In this document: piece by piece, positions 13,314 through 24,731 of the stretch
Layout of the letters: each line of letters begins with the position of its first letter
How positions within the stretch are numbered: position 1 is the first letter of the stretch
DNA from: Annulohypoxylon bovei var. microspora
Lineage: Eukaryota; Ascomycota; Sordariomycetes; Xylariales; Hypoxylaceae
Direction of reading: 5' to 3'
NCBI GenBank assembly: GCA_022836615.1
Contig: MU405227.1
Coordinates: 309,259-373,258 of the forward strand
DNA length: 64,000 bases
Notes under the pieces: generated by a model
Seen by the model: only the letters and a program-made list of their open reading frames with translations
Databases searched by the model: none
Told to the model about the DNA's origin: nothing
Position numbers and translations under genes: made by a program

Positions 13314-14173
13314 AGTCGAATAGACGATTGCAGTAGTATCTCTTACTATCTATGTTGAAATATATCTCGGATATCCAGCCTCAAAGGAGGCCTTGAAAAT
13401 CGACAGAGATTGTCCTCACTTGAAGCTGTCAAGTTATACCGTTCGGGAAGTAAGTTAAACCAGCCCGGTAAAATAAGATGGATAGAGATTTATATATAAG
13501 AAAGCAGGCAACCAAGCAACGTATTGCGTATTCCCTTCGAATCATTGATAGCTATTACGTCGTCCCCGCTCAAAGCCAGTGACGGATATAATAGTCGAGA
13601 CATCCAATTGTCTCGGAGTCACGGTGACACGACTACCGTAGTGCTTACTACCCCATATTATTCTTCCTCCGCGCCATCACCACACATTCTCCCATACTTA
13701 AAGGCCAAGATAAATATGAAGAGGCCAAGTAGGTAAGTATATGCATTGGTATGGCAAACGCTAGAGGTGAAGGAATGGGTGCTAGATTCAAAACTTCCTG
13801 CTACCTAGAGGTACTTATGTACTTAGATATGGTAGAACTATACTTTTTTGAATGGAGTAAATATGACTTCTTTTACAGTGAAAATAACATCACTTAAACA
13901 CGAATTTAGTAATAGTAAAGACATCCTACTTAGGTGTTGATGTTGTTCAGGAAGCGTTCACAAGTACCTAGGGGTCGCTGACACGGAAGTGGGGTCACAC
14001 AGTCCAAAGTAGTTTCAACAACACTGTATGAATTTCCGATAAGGATAGATAACGAACTTTTTGGCATGACGGAATCGATACGCACATTCGAGTCCCCTCG
14101 AAATCTCCGAATAAGCTCTACGGAGCCAACCGACGACCATACCTAGGAAATCTTCCAAACCTCTCGATCCGTC
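13314..14173. other. Divergent intergenic region
   Basis: 5' flanks of the FAD oxidase (-) and the twin CX9C gene (+). A TATA-like TATATATAAG lies near 13491, about 180 bp before the oxidase start. Nothing else supportable. Confidence 0.45.
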
Positions 14174-15250
14174 ATGGGCTGGTGGAACAGTCTCTGGTCG
14201 TCGAACACGACGGGCGCCGACCCCCTGCGCACGCTCGACCCCAAGCTCCGGGAATTCCTCGAGCGCGAGTCGCCCGTGAAGTACAGCGCCGCGCAGCAGC
14301 AGCAAGAGGCCGCCGCCGCCGAAGAAGCCCGGCAGAAGCAGCAGGAACAGAAAGAGCATCAGCAGAAGCTAAGAGAGGAAGAGAATGAGAGGGCGGAGAG
14401 AGACGGCCCGCGGGTCCCGACGCAGAGCCAGTTCCAGGACGGGCGGTACGCGCACCTCTGGAAGACGTACCGGCCGCTCGCCGAGATCGAGGCCGAGACC
14501 AAGAGCGACCACGAGAAGCTGATGGACGTCCTGGAGGGCTACAAGGAGCGCAAGAACAACATCGGGAAGGCGGCCCTGGAGAACTGCGCTATCGAGCAGG
14601 TCGATTGGAGGAAGTGCATGAACAACCCCACAGTTGCAGAGCGCATGACCTTATGTCGCGACCAGGTCAAGAAGTTTGAGAGGTGTTACTTGATGCAGAA
14701 TGTGGGTGCATGATTTTCATCCATTCCCTTATGAATTCTCTTGGCAATTGGTGGGATTGAGCTGACTTGTTATCTATTTGCTACGTCACAGAGACTGCTA
14801 AAAGCCCTCGGCTACTTATCAACCTACGACCGCTCCCCCGAAATCGAAGAAGAGATCCAACTCCACGCCGACGCGCTATACCACCGTCTGCTCTCGCAAG
14901 AAGCCGAAATCGCCGCCGCGAAGCAAGAAGGGCGCCCGATACCCCAGTTCCCGCCACTAATACAGCGGATAAACCAGTTACAACAAACACAGCAGCAAGA
15001 GGAGATGGCGAAGGAACAGCAGGAGGCGTTGATAGAGCGGTTGAAAAAGGTACCCGAGCGGGACCGGGTCGCGGAAGAAGCGGCTATTAGGGCCGAGTGG
15101 CACGCGAAGTCCGAGGTCGCGTCGCGAGTGGAGGATCTGTGGAGGAAGCAAGATATGGAGAGACAGCAGCGGAAAGAGAAAGGCGAGGAGACGATGTGGG
15201 ACAAGCTCAGTGGGACGTTTCGCCGTGGTGATGGTGAAAATAAGAGCTGA
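14174..15250 (+). CDS. Twin CX9C / coiled-coil protein
   Basis: Two exons, 14174-14701 and 14792-15250 (90-bp intron, phase 0), 328 aa. Residues 40-75 are a Gln/Glu/Ala-rich helix. Cys138-Cys148 and Cys161-Cys171 form two exact CX9C motifs, the hallmark of CHCH proteins that are oxidised by Mia40 in the mitochondrial intermembrane space. A long charged helical region follows (residues about 177-320), in which Arg, Glu and Gln dominate. Most CX9C proteins are below 150 residues, so this is a long variant with coiled-coil extensions on both sides. The N-terminus 'MGWWNSLW' resembles a possible N-myristoylation start (Met-Gly), which is an inference only. I cannot assign an exact ortholog. GC-rich third positions suggest good expression. 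Confidence 0.82.
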
Positions 15251-15629
15251 TGTACGCTTCTTTATTCCTAGAACCCCACGACCAACTCCTAGGCATGAAA
15301 TTCATGATAGATGATGATACAGGAGGGAATGATGCATGGCTTTGGCCATGAGGATCCATATCTACTAGATGCGATTGTATCATACTGTATCTGTGCTAAA
15401 CACTTAAATGTACGCTATAGTTATCTATGATCAAGCAACTCCAATGAAATAAATAAGTCAAAATAATGGTATAGGAGGCATGTCGTTTATTTGATCGAAC
15501 TATACATACGTACCTAGCCGGACAACTAGGCAACTATTGCGAAATAAGAAAACCCGAAAAGTAAAAGGAAGAAGAAAAAATCTCCCAAATTGAAGTATGA
15601 GAATAATGAGAGAGAGAAAAAAGGAATTT
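15251..15629. other. Short intergenic stretch with AATAAA-like signals
   Basis: 3' flank of the CX9C gene. An AATGAAATAAATAAG stretch near 15443 could serve polyadenylation. Nothing else seen. Confidence 0.4.
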
Positions 15630-15774
15630 AGGTCTCCCTGGGAATCGAACCCAGATTGGCGGAAGTCTCCTCCATCCCGGTGGTCCAATTTGCGTAACCA
15701 CTCTTTTTTAGTGCCCACAATATTGTCCGGGGGGGACTCAGAATCCGCAGTGCTAGCCATTACACCAGGAAACC
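15630..15774 (-). tRNA. tRNA-Gln(CUG) with a 73-nt intron
   Basis: Exons 15774-15738 and 15664-15630; the mature length is 72 nt before CCA. Acceptor arms GGTTTCC and GGAGACC pair over 7 bp with one G-T. The D arm is GTGT...GCAC and the anticodon stem is GCGGA/TCCGC. The loop TTCTGA+T carries anticodon CTG. The T arm is CTGGG-TTCGATT-CCCAG. The intron sits at the canonical site one base 3' of the anticodon and is long for a fungal tRNA intron. Confidence 0.9.
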
Positions 15775-16820
15775 ATTGATTGGATGTACGAAAACCTTAA
15801 AATCATAACCTATATTCTATTCCAAACGAAGGCTTTTGGTTGATTGGTTCGATATCACTCAATGCACACCGCCAATGTTAGACTCTAAGTGCTTCAGCTT
15901 ACGTTCCTTCACATGGAACCGCATTCTTCTAGAGTAGGCCAAGTAAATGATAGTAAATGGCAGAATATAAATAAATGTCATAATAACAATTATTTTCTTT
16001 ATCAAAGTTGTAAGAACCGAGAATAAAAAGCAAAAAAGAAACGTGGTATCCTCGTGGCAGTGTTTCAGATGAACCATTCGGAGAGGGAAATGGTGTAACA
16101 TTGGACGAATGAATCGTGCCAATTCCCTCCCCAAGTTCCCAGTTCATACTCCAAGAGGCCAAGAGGATCAGCAAAATGCGCATACGACACGATACATGTA
16201 CATGAAAGGATGATGGCGAAATCAGGGTCCCGTTTGACAGCACTTGGGATGCGCCGCCAAGAGATCGCCAAGGCGTAAGGCAAATGCTTATTTCGACAAG
16301 TTGGACCCAGAATAGTATTCATGTTAACTTCATCTCATTCTTGTCGCTGTGATTGTTATTAGTAGTCACTGGTAGCATCTCTTATAACGAAGGGAAAGGT
16401 CCCGTAAGATGTCACGACAAATTGACACAGAACAGCCGGTTTAATCTTCATCACTCGGCACCCTCTTGGCACTCGTAATATTGAGAACATCCAAAAAAGC
16501 TGGCAGTCATTGGTTGGAAAAAATCATGGTATTGTTGTTGAAAGATTTCTATTGACCGAAAGCAATTCTCACTACCAAAGACATAAACTCATTTCGTCCA
16601 TCGCTCACTACCATGGTCACATTAATTGATCCCGAATGCCCCGATATCGCCAGGTGTTTCCGTGCAACGATCATGTTATCGTGGCAATTCGATGCGGGGT
16701 ATAAGTCGTTTGTGCAATGAGTTGGCGACGAGACGGTATGACGTGGTACTCGTTTCACGACGTTACGGGAAATTTCTTCAAAGCGATAACAATGGGGAAG
16801 TCGTCAATAGCCGGCTACAT
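15775..16820. other. Intergenic, no supportable gene
   Basis: Several overlapping minus-strand open frames between 15859 and 16322 encode hydrophobic peptides in different frames. None has a convincing start, splice pattern or family motif, so none is called. Confidence 0.45.
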
Positions 16821-17081
16821 TTAGCAGCAGCCCTCGTCGCAAGCGCAGAGACCGCAGCAGATCTCGCAGCCAGCTTCCTCACCACCACGGAGGTTGCCCA
16901 TGTCGGGTTGGGGTTCAGTGGACTGTGTAACTATGGTGTCAATTGGGCTTCTTGGGTGGTTTGTGACCTAGTACATATAGAGGGGAAGGACGAGATAACT
17001 TACGGGCTGCTGAGTAACGATGCCGTTGTTGGAGGTCATCTCCATGGGAGCTTGCTGCTGGGGCTCTTGGGGGGCAGGCAT
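16821..17081 (-). CDS. Small cysteine-rich protein, 59 aa
   Basis: Two exons, 17081-17004 and 16922-16821, joined in phase 0 through an 81-bp intron (donor GTAAGT, acceptor ACACAG). An alternative in-frame acceptor at 16968 would give a 36-bp intron, probably too short, and 15 more residues. The N-terminal two thirds are Pro/Gln-rich and polar. The C-terminus is 'GCEICCGLCACDEGCC', seven Cys in 16 residues, ending on Cys. The arrangement (polar Pro/Gln-rich tail, terminal Cys cluster) resembles fungal CYSTM-like small proteins linked to stress or metal handling, but the hydrophobic character is weak. No signal peptide. Function is unknown; metal binding or palmitoylated membrane association are possibilities only. 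Confidence 0.62.
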
Positions 17082-19107
17082 TTTGATTGTTTGAGGTTGG
17101 TTGTTGGTTACGAAGAGAATGGCTTGACTTGACAAGAGTCTGAAATGGACGACTATGGCGAGAGATATACGAGTAGAAGACAAGAGCGGTGAAGACTTCT
17201 ATTGTATGAGGTTGAAGGAAGAGGGGGAGGGTTCTCTTTATCTATTCGGCGGATATTACGGCAGGTATATGGGAGGCAGCCCAATGCATATCCATCCTAC
17301 CTTCCTTCGTCCAATCGTCCAATGTCCATCGTGATTGCCCTTGGGGGTACGAGCAACGTACCTACCTCCTAGGTAATCATGGTACCTACACCTACCTAAT
17401 CGCAAACAGGGGCACGCCTGACCCCAGAACCTTAACAGGTTTTCAGGGTTGTATGGTACCCTGGTCTTCAATGTTGATTGGAAACTGCACCGGTCCCAAC
17501 CTACTGCAAGCCACAAAAGCTTGTCAAGGCTTGTTGCTTGAAGTTGCTGGGAGGGACCCATTGGGAATTGAAGATCCCCCGTAAATGTTGTCAATTGGTA
17601 CTACCTGACTAACCTCACAGGCAATTACGTAGGATGTGATTGCCATACGTGGTGCAAGTCCACGTCTATCAATATCTAGAGCATGCCGACAACGTAGACT
17701 CACGACATAAACTGACAAGGTAAGATAAGTTTGTCGGTTGGCGGTCATCGTCTCAGTCGTCAGCAGCTTGCGTTTTGAATTGTGGCGCCCTCTTCAATAC
17801 TGAATGGGTCCGTTCTAGTTAGTGCATGATACATACTAATATACCTAGGTACATGTAGGTGAGAGGAGTTAGGCGGAGTTGCAGCTAGCACATGGCCAAT
17901 CATTTCCCCACGATGTAGGACCTAGATAGTATGTAGATACCCCGATACGGGGAATAGTTGTTCTAGAGCCGTCGCTTTTGACCCCAATGAAGCTGAAAAT
18001 TCATGATCTATCTGTCGGTCAGTCCGCTTATATCCAAGCGCCCATATATTGTATACGAACAATATCAAAGCGGTACGCGGCATAGCCCTACGGACCTACA
18101 GGTTTTCAATTCACATCTAGAACTCTTGCCGCGGGTGTAACGATGCGCAATTGTTGATGATAGATCATTTTATTGGAAGATCATACATATATCAACAACG
18201 TGGCTATGCCCTCCTTGTTGTTGTCCGCCCGTATGAAACATGCTAACTACCCCGGTGCCATTCCTACCAACCCGTAATACAACGTCCTAACCGGCGAAAC
18301 AAGCCTGACGTCGTACGTTAATATCTGTGTATTTATGCACATTTTCACTAGCTTAGGTAAGTTCCGGCAATTCCAGCTGTCTAGGTGCGCCTGTATGTCG
18401 ATCTACATCAATGACATAGACAGAAGAGGCTAGGAAGGGTAAGGTCGATGGTTTAGCTAGGTAGGGCTAGCTTTAGCTGCTGGAGTCCTTATTAATATAA
18501 AAACGCAATTCCCTTCCTCTTTTAGGTAGGATTGGTGGCTTCCCAGATACAAGCTTTGACGAAGCTTTCATGGCTTAGATGCCCCAGATAATTTGATCCG
18601 CTTAGACCACGTGGAGTCCTTCCTGCTTGCCGAATTCCGTGTCGGCTAAACTCGGGCTAATTTATACTGCATGGGTCGTGTATGTACGTCCCAGTTGAGA
18701 CGGGAGGGAATATAAGAGACCATACATATTCTACTAGGAATATAAATCACACTGCTCCCATAAGCGATTGTCTTACCAACGTTGATCATGGTTATGTGAC
18801 TATCATTGACGTATGAGATGGTACAGCTCGCACTCGGATAACATGAAGAGCTGCAGTCAGTTATAAGGGCTTAGGTGAGCCCCCTCTTGTATTGTACGCC
18901 ATGTACAGTATTAGTGTCTATCAAAAATCCTCTTAACTGCCCTTTATGCCCTGTCTACGCCCAAGCAAGAAATAATATACACGAAACACAGCTGTACAGC
19001 GATACGGTCAAGACCCGACCTTATCCAGTTTTTTCTTCTCCTCGATGCAATGCAATCCTCCAACCCGCCGATCAGTCCAATGTGCTTATTCCACAAGACT
19101 CCGTCTC
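17082..19107. other. 2-kb intergenic region
   Basis: Contains the promoter of the Cys-rich gene and the 3' flank of the four-helix membrane protein gene. TACCTAGGTA-type palindromes occur near 17370-17395 and 17843. Open frames at 17256-17748 on the minus strand have low-complexity, coding-unlike composition and no splice support. No gene is called. Confidence 0.5.
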
Positions 19108-19922
19108 CTAGTTTCGGGTCCGGCTATCTAACTCGTATGAGGGATCGGGCTGGCGGGGGGAATAAGCGAAGGCCGAGTGTCCGTACTCCGGTGGTGGTTC
19201 CACTAACGGCGTCTTGTACTCGGTGTTGATGTTCTCGGGGTAGAACCCAGTCTGCGTTTCCGCTCCGAGGGCGGTGCCATCCATAAGGTCGGTCGGGTTC
19301 GAAGCGCGGGAGTAGTTGCCACCCGTATAGATACCGTGACGCTTGCGGTGGACAATGATGGCTCCGTGGACGAGTTGAAGCATGGATGTGAAGCTGTACA
19401 CACGCGTCAGTTATACATGACTAACCGTAACCACGCAGACGATATATAGGTGAGTTTGGGTAGTTGGTACATACAATAGGATCAGATTCAATACGACGGC
19501 GATAACCGATAGCGCGATCACATTGAGGATAAAAAGGACACCCCAGATCGCGGACTTGATGCATGCGTTCGTCAGATATAGCGCCGGTGGCATTCGGTTC
19601 TTCGAAATCAGGACGATTTCTACTATATTCATGATGATATTCATAGCGACGATACCAATCTGGATACCAGCGGCGGTGCTGCGGGTTCATTCTGGTGTTA
19701 GCCCATCTTCATTGCCAGTTGCCCAGCCCCTCCCCCTATCGAAAAAAGGACCGCTTACGTAAAAAGCCCACGATATTGTTTGAAGCGATCAGGATAATGG
19801 TTTGAGCTTATAAGCCATAACATCCATGCCGACGCGGCGAGAAGGATAATGCAGAGGATTAATTGAATAATCCAGACACTGATGTTGATCCTCTTCTTGT
19901 ACGGGTAGTTGTGCTTCGCCAT
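19108..19922 (-). CDS. Four-helix integral membrane protein (MARVEL-like)
   Basis: Three exons: 19922-19759, 19678-19475, 19393-19108; introns of 80 and 81 bp, both in phase 2; 217 aa. The spliced frame gives four hydrophobic segments at about residues 13-36, 55-77, 90-115 and 118-133, which no single open frame shows. This is good evidence for the joins. The layout of four closely spaced helices with a short cytosolic N-terminus ('MAKHNYPYKKR') and a hydrophilic Pro/Tyr-rich C-tail ('PPPEYGHSAFAYSP') fits MARVEL-domain proteins of the fungal plasma membrane. No specific function can be assigned. The 5' flank at 19970-20010 has GTCA-repeat sequence. Confidence 0.78.
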
Positions 19923-20994
19923 GTTATCGGTTGAAAATCGCCTGTGCCGTTTGTGATGATAGGGGTAGGTCGGTCGGTCAGTCAGTCAGCCCAGTCCAGT
20001 CAGTCAAAAATAAATATATACTAAAAGAACAAAAGGAACGAGATGAAGGAGAGACGATAAATAAAAGAAGGTGAATTAAATTTTCGTAAGAGACAATTGC
20101 TGCAGCCTGCAAGAGCCGTAATTATCAAATGGATATGCGGTCACGGCTACCCCATATGACGGAGGTTGGCTATTGCTGCTGGCTGTGTCGAATGCCAAGA
20201 GCTTGTAAGGCGTAGCAACTGGAGACCTTTTGTCTTGCGCCGTACAGCACGATCCAAGTTTAATGAGACTTTATATGGAGAAATTCGACCGCATTTTGAC
20301 ATCTGTAGAATTTTGATTCATTCAACGGTGATCTCAGGTGGTGTCTTACGAAACACAGGGGTTTGGTATTAATAAAGGATGAATTGTCTCTGGACGTGTT
20401 TCCTTCAGATATACGGATTATACATCTTAATATTCTGCGGCGTTGTTTCTTTTTTTGGTTCCATGACACGGGGACCATGCTGGCTCGATGACTAGAGCCG
20501 TTCTGGCCATTTTGGGGGAAGCCAAGTCAATATATTATCATCACTACCATAATTCTTAAGAATTTGGCATGTTGCCAAGCCTCGAGGCTGAAGGTGAGAA
20601 ACGAAAATGAGGATAATCCCCCGCAAATAGCACGTGTCGTCTAGACTGAGATAGTAAGGAAATATATAACTATACTCTGTTTGAAACTTGTCGTTTGATA
20701 CCCGGCTTGTTAGATCAGTAGAAATGACGCGTAGGATGGTGCCATATACCGGTCTTAATATAACGACTGATTTCAAGAGGTATGTTCACTAGCCGTTTCA
20801 GTCATGACCGTAAACCCCTTCTCGCGAGATGCTTCCAATTATAGTTAATATTGTATCTCTTATGTCTTGAGGGTGAAGTTTCAACCCTAAGGGCTGGCTA
20901 TGAGTATCTTATCCTAGATAACTGCGAGGTGCCGCAATACGAGACGTATACTAACTAGGTAGGGCAAGTTCATTCCTTTTACACCGCCCATCCA
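19923..20994. other. Intergenic region with a GTCA-repeat leader
   Basis: Immediately upstream of the four-helix gene, about 19965-20008 is built of GGTC/CAGTC units (GGTCAGTCAGTCAG and variants). The remainder to 20994 is AT-rich with no supported gene; a minus-strand open frame at 20492-20776 shows no family signal. Confidence 0.45.
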
Positions 20995-23191
20995 TCACCT
21001 TCGCTCAAGAATAGCTGCAGCGCGCTCAAGGAAGGCGTTAAAGTCTTTAATCTGCTTGAGATTTCCTCCGCCATCGCTAGTAGCGCTCGCCTGGCCAACG
21101 ACTCTTGAAATCAACAACTCTAGGTTCGACAACTCGGCCGCTTTGTTTTCCTTAGGGTTGAGGTCCGGAGCCGATCTTCCGTTCTCGATAGCCAGTTCGA
21201 TATCGTCCATTACAGAGGAGAGTCCCAGTTGGTGCTAGTAATGTCAGCATAAATATTAGGCCTATAATACATGATAGACCTACCAATGATTCTCTGTTTG
21301 CAGTTTCGTGACGGATTCTCACCGCGTCCATCTTTAGAGCTACTTGCTCTCTCTCTGCGCGGATCCGCATTATTTCCGTCCGGAGCGTAAGCTTCTCTTT
21401 CTGAACTGACCGCACTCGCTTCTTAAGCGCGTGCATAGTGTCGAGAGCGATAGTCTAGACATCGATATTAGCTAACGCTCGCAATTAGATTTCGTCGTAA
21501 CAACTTACATGCTCCAGAAGCCGTGTCCGTAGCTCCTCTTGAAATGCTTCCAGAGCTCGTAACTTTGTCCTAAACTCCCTTTTTGTCACCGCTTCCTTCG
21601 CATTGACAGCCGCCTCATGTAGCTTCTCCAAGCTTGAGTCGATGACTTCGTCACATATTTGCGACAGCACGTCGATCACGTTGACGCCACCTCGGTTCGC
21701 AAATGGAATCTCGGCATTGAGGATATCTGCGTCTGTGTCGTCTTCATTCGTGTGCATTCGTTTTGTGTATCTCTGTACGATGATTGGAATCGCTTCACCA
21801 TCACTTCGTCTCCTCGCAGTAGCCGCCTTATTTTTGGTCTTCGGGGGCTTGGGCTGTGATTGTATCGCTGGGCTATTGTGCACTCTTTGCTGTCTGCTTT
21901 TCTTCCTCGGGCGAACTTCCTCGGCAGCTTTAGAATGTAATTCCAGAGACTCTTCTCGGGGTAGACTGGCCCGCGGACGCTTCCGGCCGATCTTCCGAGC
22001 AGCCGTCTGGACATCGATTTCTTCGGCAGGCTCGTTGTTATCGGGCTCTGCTTCTTCCTGAACCTCTTCCTCGACTTCTTGAATTGGGGCTTCAAATGCT
22101 CTGGCGGGAGACTTGGGCTTCCTAAACTGGGGTTTCCTGGGACTAGCAGTACCTGCAGCCTCAGGAGGTGAAGATAATGCATCTATCGTACTAGGGGTTC
22201 TGATTCTATTCTGGCTTCGTGTAGAGCGAGTAGATCCGGTAGTCGCCGTAGCATCGCTCCTCCGCAATGGCCGAGCTAGAGGAATTGGCGCAATCGGCGT
22301 TGTCTCGTCGATGTCATCGTTTACGAAGGCTACTGACGCTCTCGCGCCTGTCCGCGTTGATCGCGCCGAAGCTGCGCCTAAGGTAGCGCCGCTAATCCTA
22401 CTCTTCCGTGCCAGGGGTGATGACACAGTGAACTCATCCGTAACACCGATATCGTCATCCGTCATAGTTCTTAATAGTCTTGCGCTTCGAGTCACGCTTT
22501 CGGGAACTCTAATAGAACGTCTATGACCACTTCCTGGAGCTTCAACTGGACTTTCGGTGACTTCCTCCGCTACAAAACCTGTAAATACCGGAGAAACCGC
22601 GGGTCCGTGAGACGCTGGGAGCTGCACTACCGCTGGTAAGGATTCCTCTAGTGTTTCTTCTTCGTTCGGTGGTTCTAGAGGTGCTGAATCTGGAGCTGTT
22701 GGAGATTCTACGGGGGGTTCCATGGGCGGCTCTGGCACATCCTCGGGGGTGTCTTCTCGGATAACATTATAAGGGTCTACCTTGGCTTCGCTATGCCGAG
22801 CTGATATCCTTCTTGATGACCTAGTCGCGCTAGATGATGGTTGCGAACCTGGCGAACCAGCCTCGGGGTTTAGCCGTCGTCGCTTCGCGGAGGTGTTAGG
22901 CTCCGATCGTGGTACGGACTGTGGTGCGGGCTGTGGTGAGGGTTGAGGTGGTGGTTGAGGTGAGGAGGGAGCGGGGGGTTCCTCGACGCCGGGGAGGACG
23001 AACCCGAATGAATCATCGGCAACTTCGTGACGTCTATATACCAGGCTGTTAGAGAAAACACTAAGACGTGTGTTGAGGGAAACACATACCCAGCCCCACG
23101 CATGCGCTGTTGCATGCGCTCTTCACGGCCTAGTGTTCTTGTATTAGTAGATGTCCTATGATAATTGTCATATATTCTTACTTGTAGCCAT
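20995..23191 (-). CDS. Probable inner kinetochore subunit Ame1 (CENP-U)
   Basis: CCAN component expected to pair with Okp1/CENP-Q and to contact the Mis12 complex through its N-terminus. Five exons: 23191-23182 (only 10 nt), 23129-23090, 23033-21509, 21454-21284 and 21234-20995; introns of 49-56 bp, all phases agree, 661 aa. The N-terminus 'RMQQRMRGAG' resembles the short basic Mis12-binding motif of Ame1. Residues about 20-470 are disordered and rich in Pro, Ser and Arg. The conserved block 'RGGVNVIDVLSQICDEVI' is followed by two coiled-coil helices across the last three exons, typical of the fungal Ame1/CENP-U domain. The name rests on remembered family patterns without an alignment; another coiled-coil chromosome protein is the main alternative. 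Confidence 0.72.
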
Positions 23192-23432
23192 GTTGAATAT
23201 TAATTAAGTCGATGTAGATAGCTTTAACAAAGCTGCGTCCTGGTCTACATCGAATCTAATACTATGCGCTGTCTGGAGATGTGGTTGATGTTGACGTAGT
23301 TGTCAGACGCGTCTCGATACGCGCCACATTTAACCCCTGATAATCGATAAAGTGGTTGTGGCTTTTTCGATAAGCACCTGCCAATCAGCTGGCAGCGTCG
23401 CATCGCCATACCGTCAGAATTGAAGCAGCCAT
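23192..23432. promoter_or_regulatory. 5' flank of the Ame1-like gene
   Basis: About 240 bp lie between the start codon at 23191 and the first mobile element, so the promoter is either very short or overlaps the element. Confidence 0.4.
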
Positions 23433-23434
23433 TA

Positions 23435-24035
23435 CGAAATCCGCCAACCCGCCTTTTCAATTGAGGTATTGAATACAGTGAAAAGCGTACAGTATAATGG
23501 ATTGTAGAAAGCACACGGTAAAAAATTTACAGGGGACTACAGCGCCGAAGACCGTTATGAATTATAGGGAGCTCAAGCGCTATAACTCGCTGTAATTTAT
23601 AGCGATCTTCAGTGATTTCTTTATAACGACCTTCCATCCACGCCTTCAACCGTATAATTATAATTTATATGCACCTAGTCGGGATAACATTTTTTAAAAC
23701 TGCTTTCAAAGCTTTATTGCTTACCTACCTAGTACTAGGTAGGTTATACTTAGCGTACCTAGGTTGATTTACAATTGAATACGTATGTTGTGCTGTTAAT
23801 ATCTAAGTGGATAAAGCTCAGCGTGTGGGTAGCACGTGACCCCCTTTATGTTGAACTTCAACTTATAAGCTTTAGGAAGCTCATGCGCTGTAACCCACTA
23901 ACAATTATAGCGCGCTTTAGCGCGATAGTCCCCTATAAATTCCCAATACAGTGTGTTCTGTACGTTCTACTGTACTTTTTCACTGTACATATACATTTCA
24001 ATACCCCAATTGAAAAGGCGGGTTGGCGGATTTCG
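23435..24035. mobile_element. 601-bp mariner-like MITE with 39-bp terminal inverted repeats
   Basis: The left end CGAAATCCGCCAACCCGCCT at 23435 is repeated as a reverse complement ending at 24035. The match runs 39 bases with one mismatch (…CAATTGAGG versus …CAATTGGGG). The element is flanked by TA on both sides (23433-23434 and 24036-24037), as expected for Tc1/mariner-type insertion. The inner sequence is also partly self-complementary (TATAGCG/CGCTATA motifs). There is no transposase frame, so it is non-autonomous. Confidence 0.85.
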
Positions 24036-24089
24036 TACTATCGTCCGCCGTCTGGAGCCTAAACTTTTTTAACTTCATACAACCTACCT

Positions 24090-24479
24090 CAGCGCATGGA
24101 TCAGGCCAGGCCAGTCAGGCTTGGGGTAATGAACTGATCTGATTGGCCAGTTAGAAAGTAATGAACTGAACCAATCAGTTCAGTCAGTTAAACTAATCAG
24201 ATTAAAAGGAAAAGTAGGACCCATAGTAATAATTTTATCGATGAAGAAATAAAATTGATTACTAATATATGACTAATCAACAATAAAGAGTGGGTACTTT
24301 CGCACCAATTAAAACACGTATAAAAGTGGGTTTATATTATTATTTTGGCCTGATGGCCTGTCAGTCAGAAAATTGGAACGAACTGATCTGATCAGTTCAT
24401 AAAAAACCACGAACTGACTGGGCCTGACCTGACCTGACTGATTCAGGCCAGTTTTGAGCCTGGCCTTGTACATGCGCTG
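24090..24479. mobile_element. 390-bp hAT-type MITE, candidate
   Basis: Begins CAGCGCATGG and ends CATGCGCTG, with imperfect inverted similarity extending to a GGCCAGGC/GGCCTGGCC block on both sides. It is flanked by an identical 8-bp sequence, ACCTACCT, at 24082-24089 and 24480-24487, which fits the 8-bp target duplication of hAT elements. The interior has several copies of GAACTGATCTGAT and its complement. Caution: ACCTACCT is a common low-complexity word in this window. Confidence 0.6.
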
Positions 24480-24731
24480 ACCTACCTACCTATTTTTCAT
24501 CCTTCGAGAGCTTACTGAAATCTTCAACTTTCTAAGACCGAAGATTAATAAATCGAGTCCAGAGCTACGATGATTCTTACTTTAAGCTTAATCCCTAAAG
24601 TCTAAAGAAGCTGGATTTAGCGACGAATGGGATTGATCAGCCCGAGGAACCAAATCGCAGCACTAATTGTTCAACGCACAAGCACAATATTAATATTGTA
24701 TTTCGATCGGTAGAAAGTCATCCTCTGCAAA

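Noticed and set aside
15859..16322. Overlapping hydrophobic minus-strand frames that could be a small membrane protein
   Set aside because: The hydrophobicity is spread over different frames and I found no splice pattern that joins them in phase.
16968..17003. 36-bp intron in the Cys-rich gene
   Set aside because: Below the size at which fungal introns normally splice; the 81-bp alternative is also in frame.
17256..17748. Minus-strand frames near the Cys-rich gene
   Set aside because: Short, compositionally unlike coding sequence, with no domain features or splice context.
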